From assembly GCA_029962745.1 (NCBI GenBank), contig CM057171.1:18050171-18114170 (forward strand): DNA of 64,000 nucleotides, read 5' to 3'. Shown piece by piece: positions 22,617 to 33,783 of this stretch (position 1 is its first letter; each line of letters starts with the position of its first letter). Source of the stretch: Echinometra lucunter (lineage: Eukaryota; Echinodermata; Echinoidea; Camarodonta; Echinometridae). The position numbers were made by a program, and so were the translations under genes. Under the pieces are notes generated by a model, which was given only the letters and a program-made list of their open reading frames with translations, did no database searches and was not told the DNA's origin.

Positions 22617-23378
22617 GGCGTAGCAGAATGAGATTCTTACATAATCTCACGAGATTTACACTTTGATATACAATAGACATGATAGAAAACACTGCAAACT
22701 ACTAGCAGTTTTAAAGAAGAATATCAGTGCATGATAGTTGCATTCAGTCGCATGCTTAAAGATTGCGAAAATAATCGTGCTGGTCAGGCCAGCGGATTCA
22801 TTAAGTGTTTCTATTCTTTTTAATTTACACTGATGCTTTTTAACATAGTGTGATGTCATAGAAGTACTTTGCTCGTTTGAACTAACGCTTTCAGTTTTTT
22901 AATGTACTAAATCACCACAAGAGTTCTGTATGTTTAGTGTTCAATGTCACTGTACTTTACTCGAAATACTAGTATGAGCTTTAGCTATATTATCCTTCAA
23001 AGAGATCTTGTGATTTCAAATAATCAGTTAACTTAAAAGCTATTAGTGATGTAGAATAGTCTACATCGCGCACGGACGGGCATGAATTCGAGCAATTGCG
23101 GACTCGAATAGCCATTCGAATTTCGTAAACGCCCTAATTGTGTGGTCTCATGTTATCCTTTGCAGATTTTCTCCAAACTCCTAAACCATTGCTTTTTGTT
23201 TGTTTGTTTTTTGTTTGTTTGTTTGTTTGTTTGTTTGTTTTTTGGGGGGAGAGGTATTTCGCACATATTGACTGCACACAAATTAATTTCCCGTGTGATT
23301 TTGATGGTACACCTTAAAGATCAAATCATTTCTCTCTTCCTTGAAAATCCCAGAACTCAACGATCACATCTTCAACAA
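22617..23378. other. anonymous sequence
   Basis: (TTTG)n at 23195-23240. No gene recognised. Confidence 0.4.
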
Positions 23379-23382
23379 TTAA

Positions 23383-23834
23383 AGGGTAAGTCCACCCTAA
23401 AAGTTCCACTGTTTCAATAAACGGAGATAAATTTGTACAGCATTTTAAAAAAGAAATGAGCAAAATCGGTCAAAGAATAAGAAAATTACACTCATTTACA
23501 TTTTCTAGTAAACTACTCTCGGCTCTGCAAATTGGCAGCACTGATGACATCATATGTGAGCAGGTCTCTATTCACTTTGTACATGAAATTTCACATTTTC
23601 TCAATTTTCTTGGAAGTTACACATTTTCTAACCCCCATAATCAATGTATGTTGAGAAGAATTACTATTTACATAATATACTTGTGTAAAAAAAAACGCGA
23701 GTAATTTACTAGAAAATGTAAATGAGTGTAATTTTCTTATTCTTTGACCGATTTTGCTCATTTCTTTTTTAAAATGCTGTTCAAATTTATCTTCTTTTAT
23801 TGAAACAGTGAAACTTCTAGGGTGGACTTTCCCT
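23383..23834. mobile_element. TTAA-flanked foldback element B
   Basis: Ends AGGGTAAGTCCACCCTAAAAG and CTAGGGTGGACTTTCCCT, bounded by TTAA at 23379-23382 and 23835-23838. The arms carry GAGCAAAATCGGTCAAAGAA and its mirror. One arm also holds CTCGGCTCTGCAAATTGGCA and TGATGACATCATATGTGAGC. Near-identical arms occur in 30295-30843. Confidence 0.85.
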
Positions 23835-23838
23835 TTAA

Positions 23839-24246
23839 CACATTCGTGACCGAGGTCCACATTTTGTGGTTTGGCCTAATATCTTTTGATGCAAAGCCCT
23901 AAAAATCATACCAAATACCTGAGCGGAAAGAGCAAAAAATTCTACACAAACTGTGCCCATTTTGGTTGCGTCAATATTCGTTGTTTGATGCTGAATTTTT
24001 TTAAAAGAAAAATAAGCATTAACATCCTTAAATTGGCAATGGGATAGAAGGTTTGAAACCACCGTTTTCCCCTGCAAATTGGCAACTTTTTGACTTCTCA
24101 TCATAATTTCTGTCAATTTATATTCATTTCAGATACATGACATTTTATAAGAAAAATGTAGCAATAAAAGAAAAATGTTGGTGTTGCCAATTTGAAGAAT
24201 AAAAGCTGATCAAATTAGGCTTTAAATAATTCCTGTCACGAATGAG
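23839..24246. mobile_element. TTAA-flanked element C
   Basis: Short terminal inverted repeats CACATTCGTGAC / GTCACGAATGAG flanked by TTAA (23835-23838, shared with element B, and 24247-24250). A second, more decayed copy is at 53111-53525, with common blocks TTTTTGACTTCTCA, ATATTCATTTCAGATACATGA and TTGCCAATTTGAAGAA. Non-autonomous. Confidence 0.8.
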
Positions 24247-24250
24247 TTAA

Positions 24251-25576
24251 ATAGAGATAAAGGGGATGTAAAGAATAAGACGGAGGGAGGAGGGTCACAG
24301 AAGGTTTGGATCAAATATGTATCAAGTGTGTATTTTCCATTATACTGTATACCTCCAGGGAGAAAGATGGAGAGCCTCTTTTCGAAACGAGAGTGAGTAA
24401 AGAGGGGGTAGTTTGTCGGTAGAGGGGAGTTGAAGTATCAGTTTTCTAGCTGACTTCAGGTATCTAGCTGACTTCAGGTACAGAATCATCTCTCTATAGA
24501 TCCACGGATATTGTCATTTATTTTTCTCAAGACACTATCATTATTATCGTCATATTTTCATGTGGGGCTTGGTAGAATATATAGATATAGTGGAATAGGG
24601 CAATTAAAATAAACACTTGACATTGGAGGTAAACCATCTTTTGTTTCTTGTCCACGATGGAAAGGCCTGGATCCAAAGATTGTATATTAGGAGAGATTTA
24701 TTAGGAGAGATTTATATAGACCTATTATAAAGACCACCTGTTTCTATCAAAAGACCGCAACTTTCGTTTCTCTTGAACAGTGTGCCTCATTAAAATGTGT
24801 CTAAAGTAAGACTAGCTGCTCATAAAGACAGTTTTTTCTTGTCTCCCTTAAGTGGTCTTTATAAGCGGGTGCCACTGTAGAAGATTGAATACAAATTATT
24901 TTTTGGGATTACACGAGTGTTTTTGTAATTTGGCTTGTATGTGTAAATCTAATGATACCAGTATTTTTGGAAGTCGATCTTAGCTAGATGTAAAACTCGC
25001 CTTAGAACGTATATAGGTAGTGAAGAGATTTGGTGAGTGCCAAAAATCTCTATATATTCATATATGTTCATTGTGAAGAAAAACATATCGAGGTTGGAGA
25101 ACATAGAAAAAGAGCGTGTTTATGAAATAAAACACCACCATTACCACATGAAAAAGTGTCTGATATCTCTTCCGTCATACCCTTAAAATCAAAATCAGGT
25201 AATGCTCTTCTCATGAATTGTCAAGCTGCTGCGTAATGAAATATTGTGGCCATTGTTTCAATATTCCCATAGGCGATTTTTTTTTTCCACAATCGACCGA
25301 TCATCTTCAACGAATCAATAACAACCTGCATTTTTCTACATATCATATTTCCTTTTTATAACGATTTCCTCCGACCATAATTCCCTTCCGTAAACGATTT
25401 CGTAGAGTATATTGAATTGTCTCTGCATTATCATTTTCATCGATTTATGGTTTTCCTTATTGAGTGAGAAATTCCTACTTTCCACCCAGCCGAGGGCTTC
25501 TAGGATAAAGGATGTCTTTTGAAAATAAACATGATTATAAAAGCTTGATGAGGAACCCGACATAAAGGAATGCAGA
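24251..25576. other. anonymous AT-rich sequence
   Basis: An 18-nt word TCTAGCTGACTTCAGGTA is tandemly duplicated at 24446-24481, and TTAGGAGAGATTTA at about 24698. The minus frame 25336-25563 has no supporting evidence. No gene recognised. Confidence 0.4.
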
Positions 25577-25585
25577 CATTGATAC

Positions 25586-26070
25586 GGGTGATGTTCGTTA
25601 TTCCGAAGGTTCGTTAATTGTTCCGAAGGTTCGTTAATCCGAAATTGCGTATACCAAGATGTTCGTTAGTCCGAAAATGAAAAAGGGTTCGTTAATCCGA
25701 ACATTTGTGGCATTATTCCGAAGGTTCGTTATTCCGAAGGTTCGTTAATCCGAAAATGAAATAGGGTTCGTTATTTCGAAGGTTTGATAGTCCGAAAATG
25801 AAATAAGATTCGTTAGTCCGAAAATAAACCAACTAACAGACTAGCGAACCTTATTTCATTTTCGGACTAACGAACCTTCGGAATAACGAACCTTATTTCA
25901 TTTTCGGATTAACGAACCTTCAGAATAACGAACCCTTTTCATTTCCGGACTAACGAACCTTCGGAATAACGAACCTTATTTCATTTTCGGACTAACGAAC
26001 ATTCGGAACAACGAACCTTCGGAACAGCGAACCTTCGGAATAACGAACCATCGGAATAACGAACTGTAAC
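25586..26070. mobile_element. large palindromic element with 9-bp target duplication
   Basis: Both arms are built of iterated GTTCGTTATTCCGAAG and GTTCGTTAGTCCGAAAATGA words, forward in the left half and reverse-complemented after about 25840. Identical 9-mers cattgatac flank it (25577-25585, 26071-26079). Long inverted arms plus a 9-bp duplication fit a Mutator-like foldback element, but no transposase is present. Confidence 0.8.
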
Positions 26071-26079
26071 CATTGATAC

Positions 26080-26355
26080 ACCCTCTTCTTATTACCCATT
26101 CTGATAAAACTATGTCCCTGACTTTGAAATGAGCTCATGCCATTCACTAACACACTTCTTTTGTTAAACACTTGCCTCATCAATACTTGAAAATGGCTAT
26201 TATGTATTCACAGTCATCTAAAATCTGATGAATTCTTTAGGGTTCATGCGAATTATCGATACTTTCTGAGCAGGATTCATTTTCTATCTCTGCTTGATTA
26301 TTTGATAATATGAGCAGCATATACGGCCAAAGCCATTAAACAAGTCATCTAATAC
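26080..26355. other. anonymous sequence
   Basis: Nothing recognised. Confidence 0.4.
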
Positions 26356-26507
26356 TTTACTATAGCACGTTAATTCATTTGATGTACGATAAAAGAGCAG
26401 TGGAGATAAAATGCCTTGCTCAAGACGTAAGTGCCGTGCCGGGGATCGAACCCCCGATTCTCGCGTCTCCAGTCGAGCGCCTCAAACAACTCGACCACGG
26501 CACCTCC
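26356..26507 (-). mobile_element. tRNA-derived SINE, family 1
   Basis: Minus-strand copy with GCCGGGGATCGAACCCCCG, TCTCGCGTCTCCAGTCGAGC and the CGACCACGGCACCTCC end, plus TTGATGTACGATAAAAGAGC in the body. It lacks the GGTATCAATA tail, so it is truncated at the 3' end of the element. Confidence 0.85.
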
Positions 26508-26796
26508 ACTTAGTCCATACTTCTTAGTCGATAGTATCGATACTACCTTTAAGTGGGAAGGTTGCCGTCTGACGTTTATCCTGCAGATCTTGTAGAATTG
26601 TTGAATATTCAGGGACTAAGAGCTCTCCTCTAGAGGGATATCAAGTGGACTCAAAACGCCTCGGACATGTCGGGAAGCAAAAGGAAAAATGAGGAAACAA
26701 TAGATCACCAGAGATGGGCACTTAAGACATGTTGTAAGACACCTAAGATAGCGATCACGCTTGAACACACTGCGTACATCTGACACTCCAGAAAAG
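26508..26796. other. anonymous sequence
   Basis: Nothing recognised. Confidence 0.4.
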
Positions 26797-27132
26797 CAAG
26801 GGCGCATCTAGACCATTTTTTTTTTTTTGGGGGGGGGGTGTCAGATCGAATTTGCTGACGAGGTAAATTAGTTTTTTTAATTTTCCCACAAACATGACAC
26901 AGTGGGAAAAAGTTTTGAAATGACAAATAACGAACGAAAAAACAGACAAAGAAGAAGAAGAAGAAAAAGAAGAAGAAAAAGAAGAGCAACAGAGAAAGGC
27001 CATCATTTTTTTAGGTTTAAGATTTGCAGACAGCAGACAATATCTTTTTTTTAATTTGCTTAAATTTGCTCTTTTAATGGGAGGGAAAGGTTGTCATGCC
27101 CCTCCCCCCCCCCCCCCCTAGCGACACTCCTG
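26797..27132. mobile_element. decayed hAT-like element
   Basis: Ends CAAGGGCGCATCTAGACC and CTAGCGACACTCCTG resemble the termini of 42169-43848. The interior has G, AAG and C runs. No target duplication survives. Confidence 0.5.
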
Positions 27133-28231
27133 AAAAATTTGGAGTTAAGGCTACCTGAGGGTCTGTGGTGGAGTCACTCTAGACTGTAAATTCTCTGTCT
27201 GGACTAAACTTCAGAATTTCAAATCCATGTTATCCATACTTTCTTCATACACTTTGTTATTTTTTTTAGCACCAACGAACATGATATGCACGTGTCTCGC
27301 CAGAAAATTAAATATTTGGACGGAGTTTGACAGGTTTTGATGGATTATGTTTAAACGACATCAATCATTTTGTCAAGTTTATACATGTATATCTTGATTT
27401 TCCATTCATTTTCTCGGATTAATTATTGTTCATAAACATGAAAAATAATGTTAGTCTGCTTGCCATCTCCGTCCTTGTCATCATAAGGCACTGCCCGGTG
27501 TGTGTTACCATGGAAACGGGATGGCATCCCCAAGACTGCATGCCCACATACCCAAGAGTGTCTCGCGGTGGATTTTATTTCGAACGTGGTTTATAAAACG
27601 TGGTTTTCAAGCACCGGTGGCGTCTTATAAAATCTTCACTCTCTATATCTTATGTTTAGGGGATCTCAATTTCCGCATCCCACCCTAACTGTATAAAGTT
27701 TACCTGTGGTTGTATTATTTATTTGAAACTCATATCTGATATCCTCCATTGAGTATACCGCGGCTCCGTAGTGTTTTCCGAGAAGTGAAAAATGGCGCCG
27801 TAAACATGAAGAATCGATCACGTGGACGAGTGCAGGGGCGATACATCCGCTCGCACGCTGGTCCTCGGGGATTGAAGCTGCACCATAGAACCTCAGGCTC
27901 ACAATCATACCGACTTCACACTGACTCCGATTCTAGGCGATTCGAGGTGATGTAATTTTTCGATGTCGGGCTGGTGCCGATCCATTTGGTATGACGGGGG
28001 TATTATCATTCTTAAAACTGGGACAGCGTTACGGTTACTTACGATATACAGATATAGGAAAGTTATACTTCTTTCTTTATCCTTTCCGTTATCTCGATTA
28101 GATGTGGAGGTAATTTTGATGATGCTCGTATTTTCGAGAGTTGAAACTTTTCTGTGGCTAAATCCTCGAAGGACGCTGACATGCTTCCAAGTAATTGATG
28201 CGAGTTTTACAGGGTAAACATGTGCATCAAC
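27133..28231. other. anonymous sequence with an X-box-like site
   Basis: 27480-27960 is richer in G+C than its surroundings and holds GTTACCATGGAAAC (27504-27517). Frames at 27666-27955 on both strands have no recognisable domain. No gene supported. Confidence 0.35.
27504..27517. promoter_or_regulatory. RFX X-box-like palindrome
   Basis: GTTACCATGGAAAC fits the RFX-binding consensus GTTRCCATGGYAAC except at one position. Unlike those in the MITEs at 15088 and 22455 it lies in nonrepetitive, GC-richer sequence. No start site is visible nearby. Confidence 0.3.
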
Positions 28232-28379
28232 CTGGGGAGCGTTTCATGAAGAGTCTTGTCGGTGATTTTAACTGACTAATATGCTCTTAGCCAATCAGAT
28301 GCGAGGATTTTCAGTAGCTTATAACAGTCGTTAGTGAAAATCACTGACAAAACTCTTCATGAAACGCCCCCCCCCCCAG
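28232..28379. mobile_element. GTTTCAT-type hairpin MITE
   Basis: Same family as 24-166 in the opposite loop orientation: GGGGAGCGTTTCATGAAGAG to CTCTTCATGAAACGCCCCCC, with CTTAGCCAATCAGATG (CCAAT) at 28286-28301. Confidence 0.85.
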
Positions 28380-28447
28380 GTGAGAATAGATGGAAAGGTA
28401 ATGTACAGCATTTCGAAAGGAGGTGGATGGAAAGGAAGTTGTTCATT

Positions 28448-28497
28448 CAAATGTGAAGGTAAAGAAGAAGCAGAAGAAGAAGAAGAAGAAGAAGAAG

Positions 28498-28528
<31 letters not shown>

Positions 28529-28862
28529 CAAAAAAGTAGTAGAAGAAGGAAAGAAGAAGAAGAAGAAGGAGAAGAAGAAGATCAAGAAGAAGAACAAGAA
28601 CCATGATAAAAATACATGAAAATTAAAAAAAGGAGGAGGAGGAAGGGAAGATGAAGACGAAGACTGAATGTCAAGAATAAGATTGTAGAAGACGGAAGAA
28701 ATGAGAAGAACGAGGAGGAAGAGGAGGAGAAGAAGCAGAAGCATAATAGAGAGAATAAGAAGAATGAACATGCTAAGCATGCTAAGTAGGAGGGAAAGGG
28801 GGAAGAAAGGGAAGGGAAGGGCCAGAAGAAAGAAGGAGGAGGAGGAGGAGGAAAAAATAAAG
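28448..28862. repeat. ~400-nt homopurine tract (GAA/AGG)n
   Basis: The + strand is almost entirely A and G, first (GAA)n and then mixed AAGAAGG/GAGGAGG. It generates the long Ser/Phe/Leu frame on the minus strand and the Glu/Lys frame on the plus strand, neither of which is a gene. Confidence 0.95.
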
Positions 28863-30294
28863 AACTTAGCAACCACTAGGTTGTGATAGTGAGAAAACCA
28901 TTCAAACACTTCTTATTTCTGACATGGTTCCCTTTGATTTTGTTTGACTAGGGAAATAACATTGATAACGATCATTATTTAATCTATCTCCTTCAAACAG
29001 CTATGTTGATCGAGCACTTTATATCAGTCGAGAAGTGTCAATATTAATGTTGGATAGCTCTGTTTTAAAGGCACTATGCGTTGTTATTCTGCACGTTGTC
29101 CAATCTCATTTCTCGTCCATTGATTAATATAAATTTAATAAAAGATATTTATATTTATTAATGGATGAGGAACGATACATGAAGAATATATGACATAAAG
29201 ATATATTCGTCATGTATTCCTATGGGCAATGTCTCGGCGAAACGTGGGATATTCCCGATGGGTCGTTGCTCCTTGTACACATGTAATATCTACATTAAAG
29301 GTAGTTGTACTTTATCGGTTACCCAAATTGATTGTTATTAAATACATCTTTTAACACGTTAAACATGATATATATTGTCTATTGTCTTCTGATCTTTGCA
29401 TAATAATAACAATAAAAACTGAAATAAACTAAAAAATTAAACAAAGAAAAAATTAGAGCAAAACAAAGCACACAAGCCACACACACATAATATCCAGGAG
29501 AAAACAAGGAAAGCGAAATATGCACGTAAGTATAGACATTATATTGAGATATATCACAGGCGTATACCAATTCATATCTCTTACGTTCCTGAAATAATGA
29601 ATGACATGCTCTATATATTTGTGGTCTGGTAGGCAAATTGAATAATAAGGGGCACATCTTTACACCCCTTCCGTCTTCATGGCCATGAAGTGACTCATAC
29701 CGGTATCACGCTAGTGAAAATGAACTACCTTTGTGTTGCGTGTGACGCCGTTTCAGTCAATACAGCTTTCCTTTGATTAATGATGGTGTCTGGTAATGCT
29801 ATATGGGTTAACCATTAATACATCCGTGGCATTCCCGTTGCTGTTTAACGGTAGCACAAAGTAAATATATGAGAGATGACCACGTGGACACGGAACTGAC
29901 ACACGTTTGGTATTGTATTGCTTTAATTACAGAGTTACATTGGATATCGAGTTCACTTATTCCATACGCAAAAATCATGGCCAGTTTGTCCCATGATATT
30001 ACTTACACAATGCTCAGTATATCTGATCATTTTACACTGTTTTACATGCTAAATAGCCCTATTTAGCAATAAATATGTAATGATATTTGTGTCGGAATGA
30101 ATATTCCTACCCTTAATGATAATGTATAGTTTTAGGAAATCTAAAGAAAAAGTACCTTCCGCTATTTGAATTCTTTGCCAGATGATATGAAAGAATCTAT
30201 CCTAAAACTATTATGGTGTGAAGGATATGGCATAAGAACTCAATTAAAGTGTGAAATGGGTGTATTTTACAATCGAAATGTCAAAGGGGAAGTC
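28863..30294. other. anonymous AT-rich sequence
   Basis: No repeat family or gene recognised. A hairpin-like CATTGATTAATATAAATTTA / TTTATATTTATTAATG lies near 29117-29162. Confidence 0.4.
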
Positions 30295-30843
30295 TACCCT
30301 AGAAGTTTCACTATTTCAATAAAAGGAGATAAATTTGAACAGTATTTTAAAAAAGAAATGAGCAAAATCGGTCAAAGAATAAGAAAATTACTCTCATTTA
30401 CATTTTCTAATAAACTACTCTCGGCTCTGCAAATTGGTAACACTGATGATATCATATGTGAGCAGGTCTCCATTCACTTTGTACATGAAATTTCACATTT
30501 TCTCAATTTTCTTGGAAGTTACACATTTTTCTTACCCTATAGTCAAATATGATATGTAAAAAGCAATTCTTCTGAACATACATTGACTATAGGGTAAGAA
30601 AATGTGTAACTTCCAAGAAAATTGAGAAAATGTGAAATTTCATGTACAAAGTGAATGGAGACCTGCTCGCATATGATGCCATCAGTGTTGCCAATTTGCA
30701 GAGCCGAGAGTAGTTTACTAGAAAATGTAAATGAGTGTAATTTTCATATTCTTTGACCGATTTTGCTCATTTCTTTTTCAAACTCCTGTTCAAATTTATC
30801 TCCTTTTATTGAAACAGTGAAATTTCTAGAGTGGACTTACCCT
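30295..30843. mobile_element. TTAA-flanked foldback element D
   Basis: Ends AGGGGAAGTCTACCCTAGAAG and TCTAGAGTGGACTTACCCT. The palindrome is nearly complete, with the fold point near 30560 (ACCCTATAGTCAA / TTGACTATAGGGT). The flanks are TCAA (30291-30294, a one-base change) and TTAA (30844-30847). The 128-codon + frame that crosses it is not a gene. Confidence 0.85.
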
Positions 30844-31734
30844 TTAAAACTTGGTTTTCCCCGATAAGAATGTCCCACAGTGTGTAATGTGTAATACCAA
30901 CGGGAATTATATTGTGCGACAAGCACAACGAAGCGCTGTGAATGTTGTGCGGTGAGCCGTCGGCGTGCAGGGTCATAGCGTAGGGGTAGAGTATAACAGT
31001 TCTACTGCGTTCCTTTCAGACATATTTAAAATTCTAAGGAAATCATGAATCAAATATCATACGATCTCACACACGTATCTTTTTTATGCAAGGGGGACAA
31101 TGTGAGACTATACTTAATCAGTTTCATGTCAATTCTCTTCTTGCTACCAAAACTGAACACTGGCTTAAACAAGTCTTATCCAAATTTTTACCATTTTTAT
31201 ACCGTAACTGATTTTTTTTTAACAAACTCAACAAACATATCCTTTCTAAAGTTTCTTCTGTGTTTTATATTTATGTGTGTTTTTTTTTCCTGTGTGAGAC
31301 CCTACACGTGTTACATGTCTGGTCGCGGGTGTGTGAGCAATTTCGCAATTTCAATGCCCAAACTACCAAACTCATTTCTTCATCTGTCTTCATTCTCTGT
31401 AAATTCCATGGTCTTTGTAAATTCCATGCTCAAACTGAAAATTTTCGCCAGTTTTCATTTGATTTTAATCCTGAACGTACGGCGTAAATGTAAACCTGAA
31501 CTTTTGAAATATTTGGCAATGTTTGGGGTTTTCTTTTCCGTCGTTTAGCTGAATTCACGACTACATTTAGCTACAGTATTTGCCCTCTTCAACCGACCGT
31601 ACCCAAAGTTACACATGAACGATGAACCACAAGCTACCCGAGATGATTATCTGGAGCAAATTTGCAGCAGATGATATTCCGTACCTGTAAGGCAATTAAT
31701 TTGTGAAGCTAATTGCTTGCCCTCCAGTTATCTG
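30844..31734. other. anonymous sequence
   Basis: Frames at 31045-31548 and 31260-31487 are hydrophobic, overlapping and featureless. No gene supported. Confidence 0.35.
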
Positions 31735-32400
31735 TTATGTCAATTTCATGTCAAGCGTTCCAAAGTGTCTCGTCCCCGCCCGGAGGTGCGAACGATCTTT
31801 TACTACCAAGCCAACCCCGCCGAGACTTGTTACGTTTTGATAGTCTTGCACACCAAGAAGCATTTGTGGCGCACAAATGATTTCAGATGACACGACCGAT
31901 ATGCATTGTTTTGCCCGAAGGCACATGAGACCTTATAATCATTGCGCCGTCAACATAGTAACATCCCGGTCATACCAGAGAGACCGTCACAAGAGTGATA
32001 CCAAACCAAGCCAAAAATTATATTACACCCAGTGGCCAAATAATCGGTCGGTCTGAGGTCTGTGTGGAGTCGGTTTTGCGGTGTGAGGCAAAATGTGTTT
32101 CACGGAAAAGCGAGAACGACTTAACTTGTTGTTTTCAATCATGTCACGAATAATGTCTTCATCCAGCATGATCTGCCCCAAAGGCGAAAGTGATTTTTAC
32201 CACTCTACCAATGTTGTAAGCAGCATTCCCAGGGAACTTGGAAGACAGCACTGAACAAACCTAACAGCATCGTGAGTATGTGCAAGCCCCTGGATGATAA
32301 TCTTCGCCTCGCAGGATCTATAGTCTCCAAGGAATACAGTCGCAAAGGTTTTTGAGAAAACAACCGTTGGCAACTACTTTAGTCTTCTTCATCGCCTCTT
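31735..32400 (-). pseudogene. possible decayed coding sequence, family unknown
   Basis: On the minus strand, a frame from about 32390 reads LPTVVFSKTFATVFLGDYRS, then CEAKIIIQGLAHTHDAVRFV, to a stop after LLTTLVEW. It resumes in the same frame with GQIMLDEDIIRDMIENNKLS and further residues to a stop near 32030. A second frame at 31735-31926 follows. The composition is protein-like and the sequence is less AT-rich than its flanks, but there are several stops and no start. It may be a transposon or gene remnant. I do not recognise the family and it could still be chance. Confidence 0.2.
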
Positions 32401-33061
32401 GAAATACGCCAACATTACGACTTCACGCCTAAATCCCAACATTATCATGATTATTTCTATAGATTTCTTGAAACCTTTCGCGATAGCGCTAATGATGTAG
32501 TCATATTTTCCCCCACCTGTTCAGTCACGCTGCAGCGTGGTATTTCATTTCTATATAAGACACCCCTCCACTTTGTCTAAAGCTACACATACAATAAAAT
32601 ACCATAGCGTTGGAAGAAAGGTTACCTCGAGAGACAAAGGAAAAAAAAACGTGTTTCAAAAATAGGATTATCCTTAAATTAGAAATTATCGCGTGGACTT
32701 CTAATACTGAAAAGCAAATTGAAATAACCCCGTAGAGTTCCGGATCGGTCTTGTGAACTTATAAGAGGAGTCGGGTACAAATTTACCCTGAAGTAAGTTA
32801 AGAAGTAACTTGCACGTGTGTTCAATTATACCCGAATGTGGGTTTATCGTGTTTATTGGGTTAAAATTAACCGAACAGGCATGCTTTTATCCAACATTTT
32901 AGAATGTATGGCTTGAGCTTGATGTATTTGAAATGAGGTTTGTGCCGAATCTTGTCACATTTCTTCCAGGGCCAATGCTCTCTTATTAAGTAGAAAACCC
33001 ATATCGAGGCTATCGCTCAAAGCAATCTACACCTGAGCTTATTGAAACGGTCCGTAGATCA
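32401..33061. other. anonymous sequence with a TATA-like box
   Basis: TATATAAG at 32552-32559 is a good TATA match, but no exon or initiator could be tied to it. Nothing else recognised. Confidence 0.35.
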
Positions 33062-33374
33062 GGGTGGTGTTTCATAAAGCTGTTCGCAAAGTTACGCATG
33101 ACTTTACGAACGACTTGAATAAGTAGTGCCAAATGGGATATCCAAAGTTTTTTCTGACGTTTTAACAAAGTGTGACTGCATTTCCCATAAGATAATATAC
33201 TTCACAAGAAAAATGATTGTAAACAATAGTGATGCTAATCTACGTCTGCATATTTTACCTTCAGCTGATGCGATTTATAATGATTAAGAATCATATTTGG
33301 CTTGCCATATTCAAGTCGTTCGTAAAGTGTTACAGTCATTCGTAACTTTACGAACAGCTGTATGAAACACCCCC
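33062..33374. mobile_element. TTCGTAAAG-type palindromic element
   Basis: GGTGTTTCATAAAGCTGTTCG and AAGTTACGCATGACTTTACG are mirrored by CATTCGTAACTTTACGAACA and GTATGAAACACCCCC. The internal AGTGCCAAATGGGATATCCAA matches the copy at 20831. Confidence 0.85.
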
Positions 33375-33539
33375 AGGTTAACTAATGCTAGATTTATGCA
33401 TCACTTCGTAGTCCTGTTGGCAGAATGTTGTTTTGTGTTTTTTTTTTTTCCGGCGGCACAGCGAAAGAAATCATCCGAACTATCGTATGATTTACGGCAT
33501 TTTCCAGACCATCATATTCATGTTATCATAGGTGATGTA

Positions 33540-33775
33540 CATTGCCGTACGCAGCGGGGGGCAGGGGGGCAGTTGCCCCCCATAAATTGTGAAAACTTAC
33601 ATTTTTAAATTTAAATTTTCACAAAATCCACAAAAAATGTGCATCAAATCCCTCAATTTCACTTTTAAAAATGCTAAAGTGCCCTCGTGACCAGCTCGGT
33701 CGCTTTCGAGCTTCTTCGAAAATTTTTACGTGTCTTGCCCCCCCCCCCCGGAAAAAATTTCTGCGTTAGGCCTTG
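33540..33775. mobile_element. hAT-like non-autonomous element with perfect target duplication
   Basis: Starts CATTGCCGTACGCAGCGGGG and ends CTGCGTTAGGCCTTG. The flanking 8-mers gtgatgta are identical (33532-33539, 33776-33783). The interior is shared with 11127-11335 (TTTTCACAAAATCCACAAAA, CAGCTCGGTCGCTTTCGAGC). Confidence 0.85.
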
Positions 33776-33783
33776 GTGATGTA

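Noticed and set aside
25586..26070. CRISPR-like array of short repeats
   Set aside because: Repeats are contiguous, variable and mirrored; no unique spacers and no cas genes; eukaryotic context.
28331..28909. 192-codon Ser/Phe/Leu frame on the minus strand
   Set aside because: Antisense of the homopurine tract, which lacks stop words by composition.
30166..30552. 128-codon + frame
   Set aside because: Crosses the border of TTAA element D and runs along one hairpin arm; the similar arm at 23456 is broken.
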